A stretch of DNA of 64,000 bases from an uncultured cyanobacterium (GCA_903903925.1 CAIVAU010000066.1:17211-81210); one strand, 5' to 3'. Counted from the first letter of the stretch, positions 1 through 9,222 are shown. Program-made: numbers and translations. The notes: generated by a model from the sequence alone, not told the origin.

Positions 1-36
1 TTTTTGACACCGCACTTCCAAGAAACATGGGCATTG

Positions 37-140
37 GGCATTGTCCGTTCCTAGGGGCGATCTTCTCCCCGCCCTTGCTGGAATCGTGATGTTTCTGACC
101 TTCATAACGGGTGGCTTACCGCCTTTGGGATGCTCCTAAC
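37..140 (+). repeat. dispersed repeat, copy 1
   Basis: A segment of about 100 nt running from GGCATTGTCC through a CCCCGCCCTT block and GTTTCTGACCTTC to GCTCCTAAC. Recognisable copies lie near 22597-22685, 54139-54235 and, inverted and partial, 56333-56383. It has no open frame of its own and looks like a non-coding dispersed element of this genome. Confidence 0.7.
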
Positions 141-358
141 AACCTCAGTTCCAATCTAAAAGGCACCCAAGCTTTCCATTCCTAATTTTAATCATGGGGT
201 CCCTACACCCTGCACCCCTAAGAAGCTTTCAGTAGTCTAACGACAGAGTATCATCTAATACCATTTTAAATTTGAGATTTTGCGAAAATTTGCCAAAAGG
301 GAAAACATCGGGAGCAAACTTTTCAGGACAGTCCTCATGAAACAAGTTTCACCGCCCC

Positions 359-391
359 ACTCCTAACTCCTAACTCCTAACTCCTAACTCC
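359..391. repeat. short tandem heptamer repeat (AACTCCT)
   Basis: Four to five tandem copies of AACTCCT immediately upstream of the DUF2993 gene. This is the STRR type of repeat common between genes of heterocystous cyanobacteria. The rest of 141-550 shows no gene. Confidence 0.85.
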
Positions 392-550
392 CCAATCCTC
401 ACTCCCTCTTGACTTATGCGGAATAATTTTCCCACCATCATTAGAGATTCCACCCCTACCTATCAGCACAATCAATCATCAAATGGTTGCTGTATTCTTC
501 ACAATTTGTTACAAAATGACAAGGAACTTCTATATAGTAGCCAAAACCAA

Positions 551-1345
551 ATGTTAGGCGGACTTACTGGTTTAACAGATCCCAAGGGTACGGACTGGGG
601 AGAGCGAATGCTCAACACAGTTGCTAGCCAAACGATTCGCCACATGTTTACCAAAAGCGAGTCGGTGGAAGTCTCTGTTCGCTGCTATCCTTCCAGCAAA
701 CTCTTGCAAGGTAGCATTGATAGCTTCAAAATGAATGGTCGTGGGTTGGTGATCCGCAAAGATTTCGCCGCTGAGGAAATTTCTATAGAAACCGATGCTG
801 TTGCTATTGACTTTAGCTCCGTTTTAAGCGGTAAATTGCGTCTCAAGCAACCAACTCAAGCGATCGCTCAAGTGACTTTAACACAAGCAGGGATCAATGA
901 ATCCTTTAAAGCAGAACTGGTGAGAAAGCGCCTGGAAAACCTCACCATTCCAGCATTGACAGCATTGTCTGGCGGTCACCCTGTCTCTTTTAGTGAAGTG
1001 CAAGTGCAGTTATTACCCCAAAATCGACAACGGATTTCGGCAAAGGCAGATTTAAACAGCGGCGAACTTGTACCAATAAACATGATCCTGACTGTAGGGA
1101 TTGAAAAGCGGCGGCGTATTTCGTTCAAAGACCCTGAGATTGAACTTGACCAAGTCCCAGAAGCGCAGCGGGAAATCTCGCAAAACCTGAGCCTAGCACT
1201 AGTGGAAATTTTGAATAATATGATCGATTTGGATCGCTTTGACTTGGATGGGGTAAAAATGCGACTCAATCGTTTAGAAACTGAGGATCAACGGCTTATT
1301 TTCAGTGGCTATGCCGAGATTGAGCGTATTCCGAAAAATCCATGA
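551..1345 (+). CDS. DUF2993 (LmeA-like) family protein
   Basis: About 264 residues. The body, with alternating beta-type segments such as SVEVSVRCYPSSKLLQGSID and GLVIRKDFAAEEISIETDAV, fits the cyanobacterial DUF2993 family. This family is related to mycobacterial LmeA and is thought to bind phospholipid. The frame is open from 416, but residues encoded before 551 are low-complexity and unlike the family. The ATG at 551 (MLGGLTGLTDPKG) is the better start. No signal peptide or membrane segment is obvious from this start. The precise role is unknown; the family assignment is by recognition, not by search. Confidence 0.7.
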   Translation: MLGGLTGLTDPKGTDWGERMLNTVASQTIRHMFTKSESVEVSVRCYPSSKLLQGSIDSFKMNGRGLVIRKDFAAEEISIETDAVAIDFSSVLSGKLRLKQPTQAIAQVTLTQAGINESFKAELVRKRLENLTIPALTALSGGHPVSFSEVQVQLLPQNRQRISAKADLNSGELVPINMILTVGIEKRRRISFKDPEIELDQVPEAQREISQNLSLALVEILNNMIDLDRFDLDGVKMRLNRLETEDQRLIFSGYAEIERIPKNP

Positions 1346-1502
1346 TACTTTTAAGAAACAAGAGGGAGCAGGGCATTGGGAGTGTGTAGCCCAAATTTCT
1401 CACGAACCTTGCTGCGGGAGGTGTGGGGAGTAATGTCTTCCTTACCTCCCACACTCCCCACATTCCCCCTCAGCAGGACTGTCATTTATAAGGAGATGAG
1501 TT

Positions 1503-2801
1503 GTGTCAAGGACTTCATCGCCAAAGCTGCAACGAGAGATAGGGGTTGTGGGTGCAACAGTGATGGGACTGGGTTCGATTATCGGTACTGGCGTATTTGT
1601 CAGTATCGGTGTTGCTGCTGGGATCGCTGGTGCAGCAGTGATTCTGGCTGTGATTATTGGGGCGATAGTTGCTACCTGTAACGGACTCAACAGTGCTCAG
1701 CTGGCTGCAAATCATCCTGTTAGTGGTGGTTCCTATGAGTATGGTTACAAGTACTTGAATTCTTGGCTTGGGTTTACAGCGGGGTGGATGTTTTTGTTAG
1801 CAAAAACGGCTTCGGCGGCTACCGCTGCTTTGGGTTTTGCTGGTTACTTGTTAAATGCTACTGGTTTGGGTGGGCGTGGTCTACTCATACCCTTAGCTTT
1901 AGGAACTGTGGTTGTGATCACCACAATTGTTTTGAGTGGGATTCGTCGCTCTAATGTCGCTAATATTATAATTGTATCGATCTCGCTGTTGTCTTTAGTT
2001 TTTTTTATCATTGCTGGAACACCCACAGCTTTGAGATTTGGGACTGAGCATTTTACACCTTTTTTTACAGGCTCTATCGGGACAGTACTCCATGCCAGTG
2101 CTTTGATGTTTGTGGCTTATACTGGCTACGGTCGTATTGCTACCTTAGGCGAAGAAGCGATCGCCCCGCGCCGAACTATCCCAAGAGCGATTATTGTCAC
2201 GATGGTACTGACAATGTTGCTTTATACAGCAGTAGCGGTGGTAGCGGTAGGAACAGTAGGGGCAGATGTTCTTGGCAGGTCAGCATCATCTGGACAGGCT
2301 GCACCTCTAGAAGCTGTAGCCAGGACTTTTGGTATTCTGGGTGGGTCTCAGGTCTTGGCAATTGGTGCGATCGCAGCGATGCTGGGAGTACTGCTCAACT
2401 TGATTTTGGGCTTATCCCGCGTATTGCTAGCAATGGGAAGACGACGAGATATGCCCAGGATTTTTGCCAGATTGAATCCGTCAGGAACGACTCCAGTACC
2501 AGCGACTATTGGTGTGGGGATTGCGATCGCAGTTTTAGTTTTGATTGGTAATGTCAAAACGACTTGGTCGTTCAGTGCTTTTACTGTTTTGATTTATTAC
2601 GCAATGACTAATTTGGCAGCCCTTTATTTACCATCTCATGAACGGCTTTATCCCAAATGGCTGTCGCTGTTTGGTTTAGCAGCCTGTTTATTTCTGGCTT
2701 TTTGGGTAGATTCGATCATTTGGCAAGTGGGTCTAGCACTGATTGTTGCTGGGCTGATTTGGCATGCAGCTGCACAGTATGTGGTTCGCAACTCAACGTA
2801 G
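1503..2801 (+). CDS. APC-superfamily amino acid permease
   Basis: 432 residues and almost wholly hydrophobic, with about 12 predicted membrane segments. The first carries GLGSIIGTGVF, the unwound substrate-binding motif of APC transporters. Later segments include GEEAIAPRRTIPRAI, the conserved loop after TM6 of this family. It starts with GTG at 1503 behind a good ribosome site (AAGGAGATGAG, 1490-1500). It should import an amino acid or a related amine across the inner membrane; the substrate cannot be told from sequence. The neighbours are unrelated, so it is probably a single-gene unit. Confidence 0.85.
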   Translation: MSRTSSPKLQREIGVVGATVMGLGSIIGTGVFVSIGVAAGIAGAAVILAVIIGAIVATCNGLNSAQLAANHPVSGGSYEYGYKYLNSWLGFTAGWMFLLAKTASAATAALGFAGYLLNATGLGGRGLLIPLALGTVVVITTIVLSGIRRSNVANIIIVSISLLSLVFFIIAGTPTALRFGTEHFTPFFTGSIGTVLHASALMFVAYTGYGRIATLGEEAIAPRRTIPRAIIVTMVLTMLLYTAVAVVAVGTVGADVLGRSASSGQAAPLEAVARTFGILGGSQVLAIGAIAAMLGVLLNLILGLSRVLLAMGRRRDMPRIFARLNPSGTTPVPATIGVGIAIAVLVLIGNVKTTWSFSAFTVLIYYAMTNLAALYLPSHERLYPKWLSLFGLAACLFLAFWVDSIIWQVGLALIVAGLIWHAAAQYVVRNST

Positions 2802-2835
2802 TCGGGCAAAATTTGAGCATGAGAAAAAACAAGGA

Positions 2836-3009
2836 TTAGTCATCCTCCTCCAACCATGCAATCCTTAATACCTTCAGAGCCAATTCTAAACGCTCTCGAT
2901 CAAAATCCGGATCTTTTGAGGTTAATGCTGCCTCAATAAGATTGGCAGATACCTTTGCTGTCTGATATAGGGCGTCTAAAGCTTCATCATAAAATTTTGA
3001 ATCTGACAT
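2836..3009 (-). CDS. small conserved-looking hypothetical protein
   Basis: 57 residues from the ATG at 3009 (MSDSKFYDEALDALYQ), all helical in character and acidic at the C-terminus (LEEDD). The frame is open further upstream, but the extra 26 residues are rich in Cys, His and Tyr and overlap the divergent protease-like gene's leader, so the shorter start is preferred. Its function is unknown. It is transcribed away from the aspartic-protease-like gene. Confidence 0.5.
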   Translation of the reverse strand: MSDSKFYDEALDALYQTAKVSANLIEAALTSKDPDFDRERLELALKVLRIAWLEEDD

Positions 3010-3105
3010 GACTGATACTGCAAACCTTAACATTATTTGATAATAGCATTTACACCGCGCCGTAATATGACTACGATTGAAATACACACTCTATCAACAA
3101 CAATA

Positions 3106-3519
3106 ATGGGAGCGGTTCACATAAAGGTAAAACTGACTAATGCCATTGATGAGGCGTTAGTCAGTCGAGGAATGCTTGCGCCTCATCTGTTGCGTGAGTT
3201 TGAAACTGATGCTCTTGTTGATACTGGTGCAACATACCTGGTGATTCCAGAAGATATAGTGCAGAAACTGGGCTTGCGAATTCGAGGTCAACAAAAAGCC
3301 AAGTATGCTGATGGACGTGAGGGATTGGTGGGAGTTAGTGAAGCTCTCCTAATTGAGTGTGAAAGTCGTCAAACGACTGAAGATGCTCTAGTCATCGGTG
3401 ATGCAGTGCTAATCGGTCAAGTTGTTTTGGAGAAGTTGGATTTGCTTGTGGATTGTAAAAACCAGCGATTAATCCCAAATCCAGCACATCCTGATTATCC
3501 TATCACGTATATTTTGTGA
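3106..3519 (+). CDS. clan AA retropepsin-like aspartic protease
   Basis: About 137 residues. It has the active-site motif ALVDTGATYLVIPEDIV, where D-T-G-A is the catalytic triad motif of retropepsin-like proteases, and a later hydrophobic segment LIGQVVLEKLDLLVD. Cyanobacterial genomes carry many such small single-domain proteins, often near toxin-antitoxin genes. Start codons at 3037, 3067 and 3106 are all possible. MGAVHIKVKLTN at 3106 gives the usual N-terminal strand, and none has a convincing ribosome site. The biological substrate is unknown. Confidence 0.7.
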   Translation: MGAVHIKVKLTNAIDEALVSRGMLAPHLLREFETDALVDTGATYLVIPEDIVQKLGLRIRGQQKAKYADGREGLVGVSEALLIECESRQTTEDALVIGDAVLIGQVVLEKLDLLVDCKNQRLIPNPAHPDYPITYIL

Positions 3520-3536
3520 GAAGCGAAGTGCGTTGC

Positions 3537-4373
3537 TTAGACCGATAAATAATTTTTTTGGGCAATGTGAAAAGCGGAGATAGATGAAAGCTGAAGACTA
3601 CCTCCAAAGTCATGTTCTATAACGTGTCTCAATCCCGTAAATAAGGCTTCTTTGATCTGTGGATCTAACTTTAGGTACGGCGAGTAAGTGTTTAACAGTG
3701 TTAAATATTCATCAACAGTGTAGGTCAATTTAAATGTAACTTGTCCAGGTATTAAGTTTTTAAATTGCCCAGAATCGATCACTATATTTCCTAATCCTCT
3801 TAGTATCTCCTCTTGAGTTTCTCTGTCTTCATATCGGTTAAGAGACGGAGCATGTACTTGATAGACTTCAGATAAGCGTTGGTATACTTCGTAGCAGGGC
3901 TGAAGTTCCTTGTTCCACAATAAAATCAGATAGCCACCGTCTTTTAGGACATTTGCTGCTTTGGGATATCCTACTTCCGGTGATATCCAATGAAAAGAAC
4001 TCGCTGCTAAGACGGCGTCAAATTCAAGAGTTAAAGGTGTCCACTCTTCAAAAGATGTTTGCTGAATTTTGACATTGGGATACGGTTGACAATTCTGTTG
4101 AGCTAACTGAACAAAATCTGGGTTGGGTTCCAAGCAAATCATTGAGCAGCCTAATTCAGCGAACGCTACCGTTGCGGTTCCAGGTCCACATCCCACTTCA
4201 AGAATTTTTGAGTCAGTGGTGAGTTGAGCAATCTCCACAACTTGGTGAATCAAATCTTGAGGATAGCGGGGTCTTGCTTTGTTGTAAGCTTCTGCTGCTG
4301 GAGAATACCAGTTTTTGCGCTGTTCCAGTTCTCTGCTAGAATAGCTGATTATTGCTTGTTTTAAATCTTCCAT
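3537..4373 (-). CDS. class I SAM-dependent methyltransferase
   Basis: 278 residues from the ATG at 4373 (MEDLKQAIIS). The SAM-binding motif ILEVGCGPGTATVAFAELG lies near residue 58, followed by the acidic motif II (CLEPNP) and FDAVLAASSFHWI. The N-terminal WYSPAAEAYNKARPRYP is typical of methyltransferase domain 11/25 proteins. The upstream extension to 4466 is unlike the family. The methyl acceptor is unknown and the neighbours give no clue. It stands alone between convergent and divergent genes. Confidence 0.8.
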   Translation of the reverse strand: MEDLKQAIISYSSRELEQRKNWYSPAAEAYNKARPRYPQDLIHQVVEIAQLTTDSKILEVGCGPGTATVAFAELGCSMICLEPNPDFVQLAQQNCQPYPNVKIQQTSFEEWTPLTLEFDAVLAASSFHWISPEVGYPKAANVLKDGGYLILLWNKELQPCYEVYQRLSEVYQVHAPSLNRYEDRETQEEILRGLGNIVIDSGQFKNLIPGQVTFKLTYTVDEYLTLLNTYSPYLKLDPQIKEALFTGLRHVIEHDFGGSLQLSSISAFHIAQKNYLSV

Positions 4374-4621
4374 AATCCAAAATCTACTCGCATACGACAG
4401 ATTATTAACTAATAATAAAGATTTCTCGGATCGTGCGGGGTAGCGATCGCCAAGAACTTTTTTCACTATACTCTTCGTGGTATGCCTTTTCTTAGAATTA
4501 TGAATTCATAATTCATAATTCATAATTTAATGTTTCACTGCGTAAATCCTATTTCAACCAGAGTCTTACAGTAGGCATTTCCTTGCTCTGCTGGAGAGCA
4601 AAAAATTAGGAGCGTGAAACA

Positions 4622-5197
4622 ATGTTTTGCAAGTTATTGGTAAGTCTTTTAATATTGCCCAGTTATCTAGGATTTGATCTGGCAGCAGCATCGCTTAACC
4701 ATGGGGATCAGACTTTGGCAAAGTCTTTTGAATTAGGATTGCCAACTGAAAAGACACAAGCAAATCAAAATGTAGTGAATTTCTTACCGTTTCCGGTCAA
4801 AGAACATTCATCAATTCAGGGAGATCAGGAAGTTAATACTGGGGAAGTAAAACAAACAAAATACGAACACCCTTACGAAATTGCTCACGAGTATTATTAC
4901 AATCATAGGGGGTGTACCCATCACAGGTATTACCATCCAGATTATGTTGATTACCGATATCATTACCATCACGAATACTATCCCAGCTATTACCACAACA
5001 ATGGGTACTACCGTAATGGATATGACTATTCCAACTACCACTATCGGTATAACAACAATAATGGGTACTACCGTAATGGATATAACTATTCCAACTACCA
5101 CTATCGGTATAAAAACAATAATGGGTACTACCGTCACGAAAATTACTATCCTAGGTATTACCACCAACAGTACTACCGTCACGGCTACAACTATTAA
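4622..5197 (+). CDS. secreted His/Tyr/Asn-rich repeat protein
   Basis: 191 residues with a probable signal peptide (MFCKLLVSLLILPSYLGFDL, cleavage near LAAAS). The mature part is strikingly rich in Tyr, His and Asn. Its C-terminal half holds two and a half tandem 20-residue units of the type NNGYYRNGYNYSNYHYRY, encoded by an exact 60-nt DNA period (5001-5142). A ribosome site (TAGGAGCG) lies 8 nt upstream of the ATG. The composition suggests metal binding or a cell-surface or sheath role, which is inference only. No family is recognised. The antisense frame is also open but reflects codon bias of the repeats. Confidence 0.65.
   Translation: MFCKLLVSLLILPSYLGFDLAAASLNHGDQTLAKSFELGLPTEKTQANQNVVNFLPFPVKEHSSIQGDQEVNTGEVKQTKYEHPYEIAHEYYYNHRGCTHHRYYHPDYVDYRYHYHHEYYPSYYHNNGYYRNGYDYSNYHYRYNNNNGYYRNGYNYSNYHYRYKNNNGYYRHENYYPRYYHQQYYRHGYNY
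5001..5142 (+). repeat. 60-nt tandem repeat inside CDS
   Basis: Two full near-identical 60-nt units (5001-5060, 5061-5120) and a partial third encode 20-residue Tyr/Asn-rich units. The first two units differ at a few positions only, which points to recent duplication. Confidence 0.85.
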
Positions 5198-5681
5198 TCT
5201 TCAAAATTAGATAGCAGTCATCTTATAGGACTACTATTGTAGATACGAGGGTGCGTTAGGACAGTAGTTCGTAACGCACCAAGAGCCTTATGCCGTACTC
5301 TCATCTAACACACCCTACGTATATTTCAAAAATCAAATACTAGTCCTATATATATCTACATAAATTAGTAAGACCGTTACAAAAAAGGAAAATAAATTAA
5401 GTATAAAGCCGTAGAGCAAAAGACATAATAGCATCATAAACTTTGCTGGACTAGATGAGAGGGAGATAGGAAAATTAAGATATTTGATAAATTTGCCTCA
5501 TGATTTATTAGGCGAGGTATCCAAAATTTAAATGCATGTGTCCTGACAGACATACTTATCCTTCGCTATAATCAATTTGGTAAAATTTTTTTAATAGCGA
5601 GACCTAGAACATCTAAGTGCGCTGTTGGCTTTTCCTACAGTATCTTGTAGTTCTGGCTTTCCCAACGTATCGTGATGTTTT
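5198..5681. other. intergenic region with inverted repeat
   Basis: No gene was seen. The 9-bp inverted repeat GGTGCGTTA/TAACGCACC (5250-5280) could fold into a hairpin and may end the upstream transcript. It resembles GTGCGTTA-type palindromes found in many cyanobacterial intergenic regions. The last 100 nt are AT-rich and likely hold the kinase promoter. Confidence 0.5.
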
Positions 5682-6734
5682 ATGAATATAGGTGAGCTCA
5701 TCGACGGACGTTACAAAATTATCCAATTGCTTGGGAAGGGGGGGTTTGGCGAGACTTATCTAGTAGAAAATTTGGATCAGCCAGGAAGCCAGTATGCTAT
5801 TAAGCGATTTACATTCCCTAGTATTAATTCAGGTTTTGCCAAAGCTAAAGAGCTGTTCACACGTGAGGGGCAAACTTTAAAAAGGTTAACGCATGAACAG
5901 ATTCCTAAGTTTTTTAGAACCTTAGAAGTCAACCAAGACTTTTACTTAATACAAGAGTATATTGAAGGCAATACTCTAAGTGAAGAAATACAACCAGGAA
6001 AACAGCTAAAAGAAAATGAAGTCAGAGATTTTTTGGATGAGCTACTCAGAATTCTAGATTATGTTCATCATGAAAACATTATCCATCGTGATATAAAACC
6101 AGAAAATATCATCAGACGGAAAAATGATCATAAATTAGTATTAATTGACTTCGGTGCAGTCAAGGAAATTGTTGCTCAAACAACTCTACAAAGATTACCA
6201 ACTCAGGTTAGTACACTAGGTTATACACCTCCAGAGCAGATAGCAGGCCGACCTAAATTCAACAGTGATATTTACGCACTTGGAATCACTGCGATTGTAG
6301 CTTTAACAGGTATGGAAGCTCATGATTTACCATACGATAAAGATGATGAGGTTGACTGGCAAAGTAGCGCAACGGTTAGTCATACTCTTGCAAGTATTTT
6401 GAACAAAATGGTTCGCCAGGACTATAGATTGAGATATCAATCAGTCAAAGAGATACTCAACGATTTAGATCATTTAATAGCTCAACCAATTCCACAAAGT
6501 TCACAAAATACTAACACTATTACAAAATTGATAAATCCTGATCCTAGAAGTCAAGAACTATCTACTCAGATGAATTTATTTTCATTACTGGTTTTTGTTA
6601 TTATAATTGCAATTTTTTATGCTGCCGGTTTATCTAGAATCATAAACCAAAAGCCTCCAAAACAACAATCTTTCTTAATAGAAAAATCTTTTGACGGAAA
6701 GAATTCAGGAGTCAGGAGCCAGAATATAGCTTAG
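5682..6734 (+). CDS. Ser/Thr protein kinase with C-terminal membrane anchor
   Basis: 350 residues. The N-terminal 270 are a complete Hanks-type kinase: the glycine loop LGKGGFGETY near residue 18, the ATP-binding Lys in YAIKRF, the catalytic loop HRDIKPENI near 136, DFG in LIDFGAVKEI near 156, and TLGYTPPEQ. One membrane helix (LFSLLVFVIIIAIFYAAGL) near residue 290 is followed by a short tail. The kinase domain should face the cytoplasm. The last codons run into STRR-like sequence (GAGTCAGGAGCCAG). It converges on and overlaps by 4 nt the MotB-like gene, so any regulatory link to that pair is by proximity only. Confidence 0.9.
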   Translation: MNIGELIDGRYKIIQLLGKGGFGETYLVENLDQPGSQYAIKRFTFPSINSGFAKAKELFTREGQTLKRLTHEQIPKFFRTLEVNQDFYLIQEYIEGNTLSEEIQPGKQLKENEVRDFLDELLRILDYVHHENIIHRDIKPENIIRRKNDHKLVLIDFGAVKEIVAQTTLQRLPTQVSTLGYTPPEQIAGRPKFNSDIYALGITAIVALTGMEAHDLPYDKDDEVDWQSSATVSHTLASILNKMVRQDYRLRYQSVKEILNDLDHLIAQPIPQSSQNTNTITKLINPDPRSQELSTQMNLFSLLVFVIIIAIFYAAGLSRIINQKPPKQQSFLIEKSFDGKNSGVRSQNIA

Positions 6735-7396
6735 TTAGGAGTTGTATATTGACCCAACTGTGCAAAGCGAATTTCAATACGGCGGCGTTTTACATCAGGT
6801 TTTCTGTCTAGTGAGGCAAATCCTTGATTACGTGGTAATAATAGCTGTGCTGCTGAATAGGCTCTAAAACTAACTTTTTTTTGAAGTTGAACCTTCTGAA
6901 GTTCTTTCACCACTGCTAAGGCTCGCATCAAACCCAAATCAGCATTAGAACCTGGACAAAGAATAGACACATCTTGATTATTTTTAGCTACTTCTTCTAG
7001 GTTTTTATCTAAGTTACTTCCATTTGTATTATTACAGCTTAGTAATCCAACTTCTTGACCATCTGTATGACCAATAACTTCTATGACATCAACTTTTCCA
7101 TGAGAATTTTCAATTTGTTGTTGAATATCTTTTAAGATTTTACCATTCTTTCCACGAAGATCATCTTTCAAATTTTGTGGCAAGTCTGCTTTACCTGAAT
7201 TAAATTGATATATTTCTGAGGGTAGTTCAATAATTTTTGGCTTATGATTATCAAGCGAGAATTGTCTTGATGCTTCACCTATTACTATCAATAACAGTAG
7301 TGTAATTACCATGAAAGCATTAGCCATCAAGTCTGTGAAAGAAGCCCAGATACTAAAAGTTTCGATTAACGGTGTATTCCTTGCTTTGCGAGACAT
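6731..7396 (-). CDS. OmpA/MotB-like (ZorB-like) membrane protein
   Basis: 221 residues. An N-terminal membrane helix near residues 22-42 (FTDLMANAFMVITLLLLIVI) carries an Asp at its start, like the ion-conducting Asp of MotB/ZorB stators. The C-terminal OmpA-like peptidoglycan-binding domain has VIGHTDG, a helix SNADLGLMRALAVVKELQ and the closing RRRIEIRF. It follows the MotA-like gene by 8 nt in the same direction, so the two form an operon and probably a proton- or sodium-driven stator complex. Other Zorya genes (zorC, zorD, zorE) are absent next to it. Its role in motility, transport or defence is open. Confidence 0.75.
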   Translation of the reverse strand: MSRKARNTPLIETFSIWASFTDLMANAFMVITLLLLIVIGEASRQFSLDNHKPKIIELPSEIYQFNSGKADLPQNLKDDLRGKNGKILKDIQQQIENSHGKVDVIEVIGHTDGQEVGLLSCNNTNGSNLDKNLEEVAKNNQDVSILCPGSNADLGLMRALAVVKELQKVQLQKKVSFRAYSAAQLLLPRNQGFASLDRKPDVKRRRIEIRFAQLGQYTTPN

Positions 7397-7404
7397 AAAC
7401 CTCT

Positions 7405-8694
7405 TTAAGGATTCTGCGATTGACTTAATAATGTCACTAGTTGAAGCAATTCAGTTTGTATTTGCATCATCCTTTGAGCAGATGAGTCAATTTTTCTAGC
7501 CACATCTTGCAATCTATCGTTGTGGCTTTTGACTTGTTTTGTGTACTGTTCTAAAGATTCTGTTACTTGGGTTGCATTCATATGAAACGATTGGGTAGCG
7601 TCTGCAAGAGCCGTGGTGTTTTCTACCAGTTGCTGAGATATATTATTAAGGTTTTGGTGATTAGTTTGAACTAAGTTTTGTACTCTTGATGAATTATTAA
7701 CCAAAGCAGTACCAATGTTTTGATTTGCTCTTGTATAGTTGTTTAATTCTTCTGTCGTATGATCTAGCGATTGTGTGGATGTGTGAAGAGATGAGATGAG
7801 ATCTGAGAAACTCGTTGTTAAGCTTCCTAAGTTCTGAGTTGCATTGCTTAATACGTTCGCACCTGTTTGCATTGCTTGTGAAGACTGCTCAGCTACAACT
7901 TTGAAATTATTAGAGCTTGTTGTTAGTGTATTGGAAGCTGCTATAGCAGCTTCTTGAAACCTTTGAGTATTTTGAGGTAAACTTTTTACAAATCCACTTA
8001 TATTTTGAGAATAAGTATCTATGCTCTTCATCAGATCATCAATTTTTTTCTGTACACTTGGCTGGTTTTTAGAGAGGAAAAAAACATTATCAAGGTAATG
8101 CTCCAATGAAGTCATAAGTTTCTCTTTTTCGAGATCTAACTCATAGGAGGGATGAGCTATTATTAGATAGGCACTGCACCCTAATGCTACAAGACTAGTA
8201 ATAAAAGCAATTGCCATAGAGCCAATAACATCTGGTAAAACCTTCTGCAGCCCCTCAAACTCACCAGAGATTTTACGACTGATTAAAAATAAATTCAGTG
8301 TCACACCCAAGAAAGTACCTAGTAATCCAAAAGCTAGTAAAAGGTTTGGTAGTGATTGATAATAACGTTTTCCTTTTTCCCATAATTGAAATTTTTGATT
8401 TTCAATACAATTTTTTTCTATAAAAGCTAATCTATTAATTTGATTGATTTGATCTTGAGAATTATTGAGTAAGATTTCATGTGTCTTTAAACTATTAATA
8501 ATGTCCCTCTCATTTTGATGCACTTGATTAAGTAATCTCTCTTTTAAGTTGATACCATTTCTAGTAAATGTTGTTATGATTAATATAAAAACAAGGACTA
8601 CTGTAAAAGGAATTGGAGGAGTACCTAAAAATAGATATGCTAACCATACGACGCCAATTATAACTACTGCAGAAAGAATTAAAAATCTGTTCAT
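7405..8694 (-). CDS. MotA/TolQ/ExbB-like (ZorA-like) channel protein with long helical tail
   Basis: 429 residues. Two membrane helices lie at the N-terminus (about 4-22 and 28-46). A second pair, LLLAFGLLGTFLGVTLNLF near 120 and DVIGSMAIAFITSLVALGC near 160, has the Gly/Thr-rich signature of MotA/ExbB channels. About 230 residues of Ser/Thr/Asn/Gln-rich heptad-like helix follow (many repeats like QNLNNISQQLVENTTALADA), resembling the cytoplasmic tail of ZorA or a chemoreceptor signalling rod. It is the first gene of the pair with the MotB-like protein. Plain ExbB proteins lack such a tail. Confidence 0.75.
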   Translation of the reverse strand: MNRFLILSAVVIIGVVWLAYLFLGTPPIPFTVVLVFILIITTFTRNGINLKERLLNQVHQNERDIINSLKTHEILLNNSQDQINQINRLAFIEKNCIENQKFQLWEKGKRYYQSLPNLLLAFGLLGTFLGVTLNLFLISRKISGEFEGLQKVLPDVIGSMAIAFITSLVALGCSAYLIIAHPSYELDLEKEKLMTSLEHYLDNVFFLSKNQPSVQKKIDDLMKSIDTYSQNISGFVKSLPQNTQRFQEAAIAASNTLTTSSNNFKVVAEQSSQAMQTGANVLSNATQNLGSLTTSFSDLISSLHTSTQSLDHTTEELNNYTRANQNIGTALVNNSSRVQNLVQTNHQNLNNISQQLVENTTALADATQSFHMNATQVTESLEQYTKQVKSHNDRLQDVARKIDSSAQRMMQIQTELLQLVTLLSQSQNP

Positions 8695-9222
8695 AATTTT
8701 GAAACCTCACAATTTCACCTTGAGTCGTCCGTCGCTTCGGGAGCAACATCACCTCTAACAGCTTCGCCAATCCCCCTTACTGATACTTTTGCAGCTAGCA
8801 TGTCACCGTTGATAGAGCTCGACCTAATATTATTATATACATCTGTTATCCGGACTTTTTCCGAAATGTCTCAAGATTTTTGCTCCTAGTAATTACTCCA
8901 TAGAAACACGTTTTGCTACCACAAACATAGAAAAGCAATCCTACTCCCTTCGCAGTCAAAAATTACCATTATCTCTCTAACTCAGATCTCCGTGTCCTCT
9001 GCGCCTCTGCGGTTCATTAGATAGGTAATCTAAAGGGTGGGAACGGAGTAAATGAAATAAACAGAAGTAGTACTTTTGTACTAAAAAGAAGTTTTTTATC
9101 AATCTTTTATTTTCCTAAGCCACATCAGTATGAACCCTGTTCGGATCTCAAATAGGATTGCTATATTTGTTCATAAAGTATAAAAGCTAGTATTAGCTTG
9201 CGGAAAAATACTGTGGTGTAGT
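8695..9222. other. intergenic region, no gene seen
   Basis: A 528-nt gap between the divergent MotA-like gene and ftsX. It is AT-rich toward both ends and should contain promoters for both directions. No tRNA, strong hairpin or coding frame was seen. GTATAAAAGC near 9178 is AT-rich, but no clear -35/-10 pair was assigned. Confidence 0.5.

Noticed and set aside
4811..5182. Open frame of 123 residues antisense to the Tyr/His-rich protein
   Set aside because: It is a run of Val and Ile codons produced by the complementary strand of repeated TAC, CAC and AAT codons. The sense frame has a signal peptide and a ribosome site.
6731..8694. Calling the motor pair a complete Zorya defence system
   Set aside because: No zorC, zorD or zorE homologue lies on either side. 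Only the stator-like pair is present.
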